From NCBI GenBank assembly GCA_039881045.1, contig JAYWVB010000023.1, forward strand, positions 62,001 to 126,000: DNA of 64,000 nucleotides, read 5' to 3'. Of the stretch, positions 10,140-21,977 are shown one piece after another (the stretch's first letter is position 1; each line of letters starts with the position of its first letter). The position numbers and the translations under genes are program-made. The notes beneath the pieces are model-generated. The model did no database searches. It was not told where the DNA came from and was given only the letters and a program-made list of their open reading frames with translations. Source of the stretch: Chaetomium olivaceum (lineage: Eukaryota > Ascomycota > Sordariomycetes > Sordariales > Chaetomiaceae).

Positions 10140-13100
10140 GATCCGGCGGCAGCAGGCGGCGGGAAGTCGAAGAGGTGAGTGTGACCAAGGGGGGGTTTGT
10201 TTGGAAGGGGGGGCGTTGAGCAGGGCAGGGTAGGGCAGGGCAGGGGGTGCGATTTGCGACTGGGAGCAAGCGTGCGCCGGGGGAGGGCCGGATCTCGGAG
10301 TTTGGAAAAGGCAAAAGAGACGCACGAGAGGGTGTGACTGGGGATGGGGATATTAAAACCATCACTTACTTTATTGACATGTTGAGGAGGCGGGTAGGTA
10401 GCTTGGAGCTAGGTGGCCGCAGAATGGCCCGCTGTGCCCGCAGAGGTGTCGTCTGGGTGTCCCACAGAGGCCGTTCGATGGGGTCTCGATTCGTCAGATT
10501 TGGAACCCGCTAGCCCATCCACAACCCATCCACTGCGCAGGGTTCACACAGTAGCGGCACAAAAAGGGGAGCGACCAGTTCGTCCCGCACCAGTGCCGCC
10601 TGCAGCAGAACAGGGCCGAGATCTGAGAAGTTTGGGTGCTTTGCGGCGGCTGTAGTATCTGGTGTGGGCCAGATTTGCTGGAGGTCCTGACAGCCTATAC
10701 TTGCCTGCCCCCTCTTGGCCTTTTGGAGTGCCTCTTCGCCGGGATGCGTGGTGGAATGCCTGGGTCGATGGAGATGCGGGACTTGTTGATGCGCCTCGGC
10801 AAGCTGGAACCCAACCTCTTCGAGAGCCCGTCCTGCCGGGCCTGGAGTAACCTGAGCACCTAAGCACCTAAGCACCTGAGCACCTGAGCTAAGGATGACG
10901 GGCCCCCGCCCCTCGGGGTGTCCGGATGGAGCAGAAAGGCAGAAAGGCAGAAACGGGCGCTGGGCCGATCCGTGGCGGGCGCACGATTGACAGCACACAG
11001 TACGTGCTTGAATATTGTGTAGGCGGTTGCGCGCGTGTTGATCTTTCTTGTCTGCAGTGGTGTGTCTGCGGGGTGGTCCCAGCTGGAGAGCTTGATGGTC
11101 GGGGATTTGGAGAGGATGTTTCCAGGGCCAGGGTAGAACATGGGCATGGGGCCATGGGTAAGAGCGGGCCAGGAGCCCTGGCGTGGCGTGTTATCCTGGC
11201 CTTTGGAACCCCGCGCTAACAGCCCGTGGGCCCGCAGCGGTTGAATTGTGGATCCAATTCCAGGGTGGGACTTGTGTCGGCCATACCCGTTCGCGGTTGT
11301 TCGGGGCATGGAGATCTCAGTCAACCACCACGGCGGTGTTGAAATTTTTACATTCCCGGTAAATTGGATGGGAAAGGCCAAGCGCATGCTAACTAGCAAT
11401 GAGACAAAATCCCAAGCGGCGGTCCCGAGCCCAGGAAACTCGGGAAAGCCACTCCCGTCGATTCGGCGCCCGGCTTTACTAACAGTTCGAAAGCGATAAC
11501 CTGGTCAAGAGCTATGGGGTTCAGGCCAAAGGAAGAAAAAGAATTAATTTCTGGTCAAGCCAACATAGCAAACTCGACTGAAGCGGTTAGACATGGTCAG
11601 CCTACGAGATTGAGGGAAACGGCTTCAACACTCTGGCTACTCTGAACGTTCCTGCCAAACAGATGTTTCGAAAACAGCAAAAAAAATAAAACAGGCAGGA
11701 ACGACGACTCGGAGAACTTCCGTCCAGGCCGGAAGTCATCCAATGATAAAAGGGAAAAGGAAAGAAGGGATAAGCAGTTCCTTTTGCTTTCTGCAGCTCA
11801 TGTCGAATTTCGTGCTTTTTCCACATTCGCACGAGACCGCTGGCGTTCTTGCTGCAGTTGTGCTGTCTCACGATTCCGACATCTCACAGCTTTCTATGCG
11901 CACTACACACGTCCGGAGATCGTGACTCCTCTCATCATCACACTGCTATGACCTAGGACGGGATGATGTTTTCTATCCCCGACGAAACGGAACATCCGCT
12001 CTAAGTTTGCACGGGAAGGGGGCGTGTAGAAGCAGCGCTGGTCGCTCGTCCCTCGTCTCGATTTCAACTGCGGCTGGGACAGCTGTCAATGAAGCAGTCG
12101 AGCCAGGCTAACTCTGCTTTTTCATCCCGCGCGCGGGTACTGTGCGATACTCGCAACTTCCTCCCCCAAGGCGGACACCAACCCGACACCTGCCGTCCAA
12201 CTTGCCAACCTCCGATCCCGCAGTTCTCGCTGACCTCGACGAGCAAACGCACTCCGGTTTCTGGCAGGACGCCACACTGTTCTGTTTCGGTTGATCTTTG
12301 CATCGAGGCGGACAGCACAGTGATTGTGAACAAGTGGGACGAACAGTCTCCCGTCCGGACCCCCTGTCGTTCAACACCCATGCCTCTATGAGACGTCATT
12401 AAACTCGTTCGTATGATGAGAGCCATCGACCCTGATTATGTGGCTCCAGCGCCCCGGACACTCACATCGACGCAATCAGCACAGTCCGGCAAACTGTTTG
12501 ATGCCGCCCGTGACCTCATGGCTGGATCCTTTAGTTCAACGCACCCTGGTCGTGGCCAATGCCAAAGCCACAGCAAAGCACAACCTAAGCAAGGCGGCGT
12601 TGCCGACTGCGGGCGAGGGACGTCGACAGCGCTTTCGGGACGGGCCAACCGGCGTTAGGGCTAACCCGCATCATTATTATGGGTATTGATTCCTTGCCTA
12701 GTACGGCCATTCCAAGGAACCGACGGCTCCCCTGCGTCGGCGTCGGCTTGCTGCCTATCAATGGCCGCAATTTGCACACCGAGCACAGGGGCCGCAGGGC
12801 ACTTTCCCGAAGTGTCCGGGTTCTCACCGCCCGGTAGGATGAGGCAAGCAAGGGAATCGTCTTGCCCCACCTGTCGGAGCTCGCCCGGTCTCTCTCTCAA
12901 CCACAACATACCCTCACTCGATAGGGTGGGGCCGGGGGAAGCTTCTCCGTCCATCGACGGACGCCCGTCCTCGCTCTCCAACCATGCATGATACAGTACA
13001 GTGTGCCTATAATATCTTGCTTCTAGAACGCAAGACTGGGACACAGACGTCGACGATCCACGCTACACAGTTTGGAGTTCTGTCGGGTACGAGACATGAC

Positions 13101-15808
13101 CAACCAGTTATGTGCCAGTTTACACTCACCGTTCCGCACGCTTGGTCTTCTTACATACATGCCACGGCCATGATGGAAACGGGTTCCCTTCCGGGCCCTA
13201 GGGTGCCCAACGGCGGCCTTCGATTGAGCAATCGAATTGGGATTGGGGTCCAACTCTCATGTTCCACAACAAGCAGGCCGTCTTGACGGCTCGCCGGTTT
13301 CGTCATGGTCAGTTCCACTTCTGGACTCCATCCCCGACTCCGGCTAGACTTTGCCGTGAGCTTCCCCCTCCCACCGCATCCTTGTGCACTACTGGACCTA
13401 GGCCCAACGCCCGCTCTGTCGGTTTCTTCGTCTCGCCTTGCGTTCTGGATGAATTCTAGTTTCCCGCGGCCAATGGCGCCCAACAAGGCGAGACTCTGCT
13501 TGGCAGACCTGCAGACAGGCGCAAGCCAATTGCTCTCCAAGGCCAGCTGCAGCGTCCTCGTCCGAGAGGCACGTGTATGGCTCAAATATGCCGGCCGGCT
13601 GTTTGAGGAACACTATCCAACGACCTGGAACGGTCCGGATCCAACGCAAAATACGAAGCTCTTGCAATTTGGGGAGCCGGCTCAAGATCGTCCGATGATT
13701 TTCCAGTCCACCGGACTTTGAGGTCAGACAGCAGCACCAGAGACGGTTATCATCTGCTCTCGACTGTTTCAAGACGGAAAAGGATATGCATCTGCACTGT
13801 GGCTTGGTCATGACTGTCCCCGGCAACCGCCCAGAACTGGCTTGGGGTGGTCACTCCAGTTCGAGACGGGACCCCTGCATCCGATCCCTCGGGATCACTC
13901 TTACGGAGATGCCTTGAAGTCCAGGCCTCGCGCGCCTGGCTCCGCACGATCGCTCACGAATGGTTCTCACCAAGACAACGGAACAAGGCCAAAGGGCTCT
14001 TTATGAAAACAAGGACTTCGGCGAGTCCCGCAGTGTGATGAGTATCTGATGAGGAACCAACCCCCACAGTTTCCGTTGCCACCCGAGACTACGAGCGGAC
14101 AGAGATGGGATGGTGGAAGGTGACTTTTGCCGACTTTGACACGGCCTCGGATGTCCACAGCGAAGAGGTGATGATGTGTTGAGATGTTTCTCTGACAAAC
14201 CGGGCCGGTCAGGAGACCGTGCCTGCGCGGGCATCGAGAACATGTGGACCAACCATCGGTCCATCCCAACGAGAGATCGGTCGGGGGAGTATCCTGCCGC
14301 ACGATCTCATCCCTCACCTGGTCTCTTTTCCGGCCGCGTTCCCCGCAACTGCGCGGAACGTTGCCATTACATGGAGGTTTCCATGAACACACTGGCCGCC
14401 ACTCTCCTCTTGCTCAAACGTCGATGCGCACGGGGGATCTCGTGTCGAGGCAAAGCACTTCCTCGTCGGTTCGGATTCCTTTTCGAGACGTCATCCATCC
14501 CAGGCATCCCTTGTGACTTGTTCATCACCGGCTGGCTAGGAGCTCCGATTGGGGCACTCTCCAAGCACACGAGAGGGACACAGCAGTCGAGGACGAGACA
14601 AGGGGGACACGGCGGTACGAGCGAGTAAGAAATTGGCCAAGGGACTTATGCAGGGCTTACGGCTGTCGAGTCGAGCCCCGGGGACTTTATGTCCGCAGCC
14701 CAAGGTCAGCGGATGCTTATTGCTCCTTGCGTACAACAACACGAGCCGTCGTGGTCCCGGGTCACCATCTGAGTCAGAACGGTATCACGCGCTGAGTTAC
14801 TTGCGTAACACAGCAGAGGCACCTCGCGCTTGTTCACCAGGAATTCCAAAGGATGAAATCGAGATTCTTGTGTCTCTCATTATGCATACAATCATAAGCT
14901 TCATTATCTCAACTCCCTTGGCGTTGTCCCGAGCAGAAGCCCCCTGGAATGAGCGCCACCATGACAAATAGAAACACACACACGCATTCGCACTCCCTCT
15001 CTCTCCCCTTTCCCCCGCTTTCTTCTGCTCTGAGATTGAGGAACAACATGAGACTTGACCCGAAAAAAGGGGCTGAAAGGGGTGGTGGAGGGGCGACATA
15101 AGGAAACCCAACCAAAATCCGGCCATAATATCCCGATTGCCAATGTAAATGCCCTTTGCCGGTACGGTACCCATTCCAACAATCGAACCAAAGAATTTCC
15201 ATCGCAGGGCCGTCGGGGAGAAGTGGCAGACGCAGGCGCAGGCGCGGGCAACATCTCGCCACCACCAACCGTTCGGGTTTGCCTGAAAGGCGGTAAAAGC
15301 CTTGGTTGTGGCCAGTACCTAGCCAGTACAATTCCTCGACCACGGGAATGCGTAAAAAAGGAAAAGAAAAAAGGAACGGACGAGATTCCCCCTTTTGCTG
15401 TTTTGCCGCGGAAACTGCGGCAAAGCAGAAACAGGAACAGCCAACCACCACCATGATGTCGAAAGCATTGGAGTGCGAGCGTTTGGGCGTCGCCCTTCCC
15501 AGATCAGGCAACAAGTCCCAAGCCTTCTCGCGCCACCCGCCGCAAATGTTATGACAGCAGTAAGTAACAAGCCAGCTACAGGCTAGCCACTTTATCATGG
15601 GTTGGGGTTGGGGTCGGGGTCGGGACCGAAGCAGGGTGCAAGGGGCTGAAGGCGGACAAAAAGTACTGAGCGAAGCCAGCCAGCCACTCTGAACCACCAC
15701 CGCCACCACACAACCCCCTTTCCCTCCCCCTTGTCCCCCGCAAGCCCAGAAACTCTGCCCACCTTTCCACAGTATGTAGTAGGTAGTTTATCCCCCTCTC
15801 ACTCCCAC
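10140..15808. other. 5.7-kb gene-poor region
   Basis: No conserved protein, tRNA or rRNA recognised. The frames present are short, overlap on both strands and have unnatural Arg/Ser/Pro-rich translations. It holds an 8-bp tandem repeat at 10855-10889 and a G-rich TTGGGG/TCGGGG stretch at 15598-15624. The right end is beyond the 3' end of the GBD/FH3 gene; the left end should contain the WBP2-like promoter. Confidence 0.5.
10855..10889. repeat. 8-bp tandem repeat, unit AGCACCTR
   Basis: Four complete copies (10855-10862, 10863-10870, 10871-10878, 10879-10886) and a partial fifth. The last base is A in the first two copies and G in the next two. Confidence 0.85.
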
Positions 15809-18800
15809 TCAGCTCAGCCACGGCTCATTGGACCGCGTCGCGCCCGAGCCGACCCCAACTCCCCCGCCAAAGTCCAGCCTGGGCATCTCGATCCTAGGCG
15901 GGCCCGCCTCGCCCGCCGCCACAGGGGTCGGGCCGCCACCGGCAGCGGCGGGGGGCAGCTTCTTAGCCGGGCTCGCGGGACGGGCGCGCTTAGCCCTGGA
16001 CTCGGGCGGGGGCCCGTAGCGGACATCGCGCACGTCCCAACCGTCGTCCGCGGCGGCAGCGACCCAGCGGCGCAGGCCGTCGTGCACGGCGCCGTAGAAC
16101 TTCTCCTTGCACAGGCGTAGGCTGCCGCCGAGGCAGCGCTCCCAGCCCGAGATGCGCAGCTGGGCGCGGAGGGCGTTGCGCTCGACGCTGGTAGGCCCCG
16201 CGCAGGCGAGGATGGCGTTGAGCAGGTCGAGGTGCGAGGCCAGGTAGTTGGTCGCGTCCCACTCGACGCCGCCGACGTAAGGGGCTGCTGGTACGGGGGG
16301 CCGTTCCTGGGGGAAGTGGCGGGACTGGTAGGCGAGCTGGTCGAGAGGGGGTTGGCTGTCCCCTCCTCGTGCGGAGTGGTGGGAGGAGGAGGAGGTCTTG
16401 CGGTCGGCGGAGGGCAGGGCGACGATGTTGAGGTTGTGCAGGAAGATCCAGAAGACCTCCTTGGTCACGTTGACGACCTCCTTGCACCAGACGCGGTAGG
16501 GCCGCTCGCGGCGCATCTCGAGCACAAAATCCACGGGCCGGTCCTCCTCCTTCGGCTCCGGGTCGCGCAGGAAGCCGAGCACGGTCTGGGCGCGCGTGGC
16601 GCGGTCCTGGGGTGTGGCGCACTCGATGTAGGTCAGCAGCAGGGAGGTGATGATGTTGCGGGTGGTGAACTCGCTGGGGCCCTTCTTCTCCGGGTCGAAG
16701 ATCATGTGGAGCAGGGCCGGGAAGAGGGTGGCGTGGATGGAGTGGAGGTACTGCAGGGCCATGTCGGTGGTACAGAGCGCTTTGAGACACAGCAGGTTCT
16801 CGTGCAGTAGCGCGTCCTCGTGCTCCCCCTGCGGGGCGGGGGGACGTTAGCCACGTTGCTGAGGGGGAATGGAATGGGGGGAGAAGGCAGAGCGTGCGTG
16901 TGCATGTGCGTGGGTCCGGGACCCCTGATTGCTCCGAAGGCTGTATCCGAGACAACACGGCGGCAGGAAACCGTACCGTCGCCGCGGCAGCAGAAAATAC
17001 ACACCATGCAGGGTCCCATGACCCCAAACCCAAAATAGACAGGACGGGAAAAAAAGAAGAAGAAAAAGAGAGACGTACCTCCACTCAACAGCCAGGATAC
17101 GGTGCAGCAGCTCGACGATTTCCTTCATGCCGCCCTGCCGAATAAAGTCCTCTGTCCAGGCGACGGTCTCGTTGCGGAGCAGGAGGCGCAGCTTGTGCAG
17201 TTTGCCGACCTCGACGAGCTCTGGCTGGTGCACCTTTTGCAGGTATGCCACGAAGTCGCCGGGAACTTGCTGGCCCTTCACCTTGGCCAGGAAGCTGCTG
17301 CCGTAGCTGGACGAGAAGGGCGAGGGCGGCTCGCTGACGAGGCTCTCTGTCGACTTGGTCCGGAAGTGCCGGCCGAGGGTGCTGTCGCCCTTCTTCTTGG
17401 CGGGCGAGGCCGGGTTGGATTTGTTACCGGTTCCCCGGACGATGGTTAGGCTCAGACCCCTGCCGTGCTTCTTCTTTTCCTTCTTGGCGGGGCTCCCGCC
17501 GTTATTTTCGTCCAGCTGTTGTTGCTCTGGGGTCAGACCTGTGGCGGCGGGCGGACCAGTCCCGCTCCCCGCTCGTGGCTTGCCGTCGTGGGAGGACGGG
17601 CGGTCCATCTTGGCCTGCATTTCTGCCCAATCCTGCCGGATGAACTCCATCTTGATGGTCTCGCTCAGGTTTCGCATCTTGTACCGCTGGTTTTCGGGGA
17701 TGTTGCGGCGGTCCAGCATGGCCTCGAGATGCTTGGCGACGTCCTTGGGGTCGATGACGGGCATCTCGGGTGCTGGCGTAACAGCTGCCGCCGGCGCCAA
17801 CGAGTTGCTCCTAGATCCAATCGCGGGCCGCGGCTCGGCTGCCGACGACGTGCTGCCTTTCCCCCACGTCAGCCGCTTCGCACGGCTGTCACTTCCGCCC
17901 GAGCCGGTCGACCCCTTCGCCGCCGTGTCGTCTTCTTTACGACTAATGTAGGTCTGGAATGACTTTGGACGTGGCTTCTTCTGTAAGGATGGCGCTGGCG
18001 CACCGGCACGGGCCGAAGGGGGGTAGTAACCGTTCTTGATGGGCATATCAACCGGGGAATCAAGGTGCGGCGAGGGCGGCCCGAAGTGCTGAGACGCGAA
18101 TTGCGCGAATATGGGAGTAGGCGGAGCCAGGCTGGTGTAGTGGTCGCTGCCCAGCGAATCGGGCGGCGACCTATTCTCCTTGTCCTTCTCTTTGGCCGGG
18201 GCGTCGCCCTCGTCCGTTAGCAACTGTTTCAAGTTCTTCATGGACTTGGGCCGGATCAACGCCGCCAGACTGGTCGCCGATTTGGCCTTCTTGGGCTTCG
18301 TCGGCGAGTTGTCCCTGGTCTTGGGCGGCTTGCTCGAGTCTCTATCCCTTCCAAAGGCCCTCAGCGAGATGGTGGAGAACCCCCCAGTCTTTGCCGGCGA
18401 CGGTGGCGCCTGGTCGCTCCGGCTGCCGCCCCGGTGGCGCCCCCGCCTCTCGGGAGACTGCTCTTGTCTGTTCTGCTGCAGCTCGCCGAGGGCGTGGGCG
18501 TACCGTTGTGGTTCCATGGCCGCCGCGGCTGCAGCGTCAAAGCCGACGTGGAACACGCCGCTGTGCCTGCTTGGAGGGAGACTCTGTTGTGACATGTGGA
18601 AGGCTGGATTTGTGGCTACCGGCGCGATAAGAGGAGCGGAGGGCAGACTCGAGCCGTCCGAATTGTTTCGCTTGTGGCCACCGCCCATAAGGGAGCGCAG
18701 CACCGATGACTTGGACCGTTGGTGGTGGTGGCGCGGTACGGCGTCGGCGTCGGTTTCGGTGGTGGGTGGATGTGAGGTTGAGGATGCCGGGAGACCGTGC

Positions 18801-18829
18801 ATCGTGTTTAGACCGGTCACGGAGGACAT
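15809..18829 (-). CDS. GBD/FH3-domain protein without FH2 (Rid1-like)
   Basis: Predicted Rho-GTPase-binding protein with the formin N-terminal GBD/FH3 region but no FH1 or FH2 actin-assembly domains, like proteins named Rid1 in fission yeast. Exon 1 is 18829-17079, ending LAVEW-R at a GTACGT donor. Exon 2 is 16828-15809, starting GEHEDALLHENL. The 250-bp intron has a strong GCTAACG branch site and a CCCCGCAG acceptor. Residues ~1-330 are Ser/Pro/Lys-rich and disordered. The GBD starts near DPKDVAKHLEAMLDRRNIPE and continues into FH3-type helices in exon 2. The frame ends after a Pro/Gly-rich tail, so FH2 is truly absent here. Exon 1 ends in phase 2 but exon 2 must be read in phase 0; one G missing from the G5 run at 16825-16829 would cure this. 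About 923 residues. Confidence 0.75.
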
Positions 18830-19713
18830 GGTCGCTGTTTTTTTTTTTTTTTAGATGAGGGATGCGTGTTGCCGTGGGATGCGAGACAACAGAGGCGCAC
18901 CCGAGGTTGCGGTGTCGGTGTCTCGGAGACGCGCCGTTCTGGAACGCCCGAAGAAATGCCAATCAATGCCAATACGAACGAAACCGAAACTCGAATGCTA
19001 ATGCAAAATTGTAAATGCTAGAAAGGGAAGAAGAAAAAAAAGGAAGGATTGTGGAAGTAACGCCAGATGGAGGATGGCACAGTAACAAACACAACAGGAA
19101 CACACTCTTGTTGGATTGCCGCGATGCGGTGTTTAGGCCATTGCCGTTAAAACCATGGAGAAGTCCAATGGCTGACCCAAGGACCAGAGGTCGTCCCGTT
19201 GGAATGGAATGCGTGACTTTCTTGACAGGTCAGGTCAGATCAGGTACTGGAACGAATGGTGGCAAGTAGGGATGTTCCAAGTTGGGCGTGTTGGCCTGGA
19301 TTAGACCCTGCGGATTGTTTACAAGGGGCCGTTGCTGAGCAACCCGCACAACTTGGCCCTCACCCATCCGCTTCCCTGGCAATCGCGCGGGCCGCTCAGG
19401 TCGGACGTGCCCCGCAGTTACCCCCACTTCCCCGCATCGTGTTGACAGCCCGCCGTTGAGCGGTCAAGAATTGGAGAAGCTATGCCGTTGCTGGAACATA
19501 CCAGGTACATACAGTACATACCTTGTGTTTTCAATTCAGATCACATCACACAAACAGAAACATTTTTGACTCTTTGAGCCTGCGCACTCTTTTTTTTTTG
19601 GACAATCCCGCTTACTGTTTACGGGCTGTGTATGTATGCATGTGCTGTTGATCCTCGACTAGGTAGCCGCTGACTCCTGCAGCCAGAACCAGAGGAGCCA
19701 GCATCCATTCGCA
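18830..19713. other. Intergenic upstream of GBD/FH3 gene
   Basis: About 880 bp. A 15-nt A tract on the coding strand (T run near 18838-18852) lies just before the GBD/FH3 ATG. No coding frame is supported. Confidence 0.6.
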
Positions 19714-20987
19714 TCACCAACTCATCAACCCCTTGCCCCGGTCAAACCCACCCCGTAGCTGGCTCTCGGGCTTGACCACTTTCCCCTGCAGCACCGTAAA
19801 CTTGACGATGCCCTCACAATCCTCCGGCCGCACCCTTGCCAGCCAGATGCACTGCGCCGCTCCGACATCCCCTTCGGCCAGCACATTCTCCTCCTCCCCC
19901 TTTTTCTCCGTCTCCTTTCCCCCCCCAGCCTTAGCCCCTTCCGACTGCCCCCTCCTGTTCACCACCCCCCTCCTCCACCTTTACCCCCTCGCCTTCTTCC
20001 TTTTTACCCCCCTCCACCCCGCTCGGCAACCGTCTCCCCCCTCCTATAAATCATAACATTCGCACTATACTTGTGCCCGCCCACATGACTAATGAAATAA
20101 ATCCCCACCCCGGGCCGGGCCTTTCATCATCCAGATCCCGATACAGCCCCAGCGGCTGCAGATGGCGCTGAAACTCCCGCTTCAGCAGCGGCGCCGACTG
20201 CCCACACCTGACATCGCGCGTCTTCTGGCTGCACAACAGGATCAGCGCCTTGTGCGGACACGGGCGCGTGGTCAGGTCTTTGATGGCGGCGGGCGTGCCC
20301 TCGGGCAACGGGGCGGGCAGGGAGCGCGGGAGGGAGAAGGGGGTGAGCGGGGTGGTGTTGGTCGGCGCGTGGGAGATGATGGAGGTGAGGAGGGTCGGGA
20401 CGGTCGCCGGCGTCACGTTCTCGATGATGGCGAAGGCCGGGAGGAGGAGCACGCTCGTCGGCTCCGAGTACGAGGTCGTGTGGTGCGGCGTGGGGATGTT
20501 GGAGGCCGAGAGCATGAGGCGCTGTTCGTGAGAGGGGTGGTCTGTTAGTGACTGACTGCCGGGCCATGGTAGGTACCTAGGTAGGTAGGTGCGAAATAGG
20601 GGGGTGTTAGGGGAGGGGGGGCGGATGAGGGTAAGCACGACGACCACCCGCAAAAACATACCCCGTTCGTGGGCCCCTTCGCAGCGCCAATCGCCTGCAT
20701 AACACTGCCCTTCTCGTCGGCAACATCGCGCACCCAGTCGGTCTTGCCCGTGGCCACCAGGACGTGTGTGCTCCAGCCCTTGATGAACCCGTACAGGTCG
20801 TCGGACTCGTCGACCTTGAACCCCTTCGGGTACTGGATCGAGCAGCTGGCGCAGTCGTGGTCGCAGTCCTCGCCGTCGACGGCCTTGTTCACCTTGGGGA
20901 ACAGGTCGCCTATCGAGGCCTTGCTGCCCGAGTCGCCGATCGCGAACGCCTTGGCGCTGTTGATGAGCGATTTCAATGCGCCCCCAT
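19714..20987 (-). CDS. apd1: Apd1-type sucrase/ferredoxin-like [2Fe-2S] protein, two apparent frameshifts
   Basis: Belongs to the Apd1/Aim32 family of thioredoxin-like proteins that hold a non-Rieske [2Fe-2S] cluster with two Cys and two His. Proposed exons are 20987-20662, 20521-20008 and 19954-19714, about 360 residues. The cluster ligands are visible as CSQKTRDVRC (C-x8-C) and HVGGH (H-x3-H), the spacings of Apd1. The tail ends QLRGGFDR then KGLMSW, as in fungal Apd1. Two single bases seem missing: after the ATG at 20987, where G5 (20981-20985) must be G6 to join M to GGALKSLINSAKAF, and at 20108-20111, where DDERPG must join VGIYFISHVGGH. With both corrections all exon phases agree. The 53-bp last intron (19955-20007) is purine-rich and less certain. 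Yeast Apd1 affects actin patches; the role here is inferred. Confidence 0.78.
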
Positions 20988-21977
20988 TTTTTGTTCGATT
21001 TCGGTTCGGTCGTTTGGTGGGCTGACGGGAGCTACGGGCAAGCTTGGGATTTACGGAGTCAGGGAGGCACAAAAAAGCTTAACCCAGCTTCCTGAAGCTC
21101 TAGCACCGGTTCCCGATCCCGCTGACGGGGATGGGATGGTGGGCCTACAACTAGGTAATAAACGACGAAATGACCGAAGCCGTGTCCTATTCGGTGTTTT
21201 TTGTCGGAGGTAACGGACTAAGATAATGTGGAGAACTCGAGGATGTGTGCATCCGAGGGCAATCTTCTCTCACTTTAGCCCCCCGTCAAATCATTGTTTG
21301 ATCTCCAGAAAATACAATCAGACGCCTCGTAACGCCGAGCAGGAATCCCACATCGGACTGTCTCAGCGCACCCACCCTTTTCGGGAAGCGGCAGCGGAAT
21401 GACAACGGCTTGCGCGGGCATTGCGTAATGATCCGCAAGCTGCGGCGGGAGGTTGGATGGGGGGTTGGCCGCCACTCATGATCTTACCAGACTTGGCGAG
21501 TCGCTTATCAGATCATCAGACAAGCAAGGGCAAGCAACCCCGCCGAGACACGGCACGGATGTTCGAAGTATCATACACTACGATACGTAATCACTACAAT
21601 AATCGTGAAAACAAGACGAATTCCCGTCTTTACATAGTAACATGTAAACATTGCCCGTCCTCCGCGCGCGGGCCAATTCTACCTAGGTATCTAAGACGTC
21701 TCGAGCCAGACCCAACAGGCCCAGTATAACCCATCAATCACCCCGCTCATCTGAGCCCCGTTTTGTGTATGAAAAAAAAGAACAAAAAGAACCAGCCGCC
21801 CCTGACGATAATACTGAATGATATCAACGCTCCCCAGATTTTAGCCCAGACAAAAAGAAAAGAAAGAAAACCTCGAATTACACGATCCCCATCGTCTGGT
21901 CGGGGAGCCAGTCTAGGAAAGACAACCAACCAACCAGCCGGCGTTCAATACCCCAAGAGCAAGCGAGCAGGCAAATT
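20988..21977. other. Intergenic upstream of apd1
   Basis: About 990 bp between the apd1 start and the acyltransferase stop. It contains an ACCTAGGT palindrome at 21681-21688. No coding frame is supported. Confidence 0.55.

Noticed and set aside
15598..15624. Interstitial telomere repeat
   Set aside because: Units are TTGGGG and TCGGGG, not the filamentous fungal TTAGGG, and only about four copies exist.
14909..15709. 266-codon minus-strand frame
   Set aside because: Cys/Trp/Pro-rich translation without domain pattern, overlapping other frames on both strands; composition-driven open frame.
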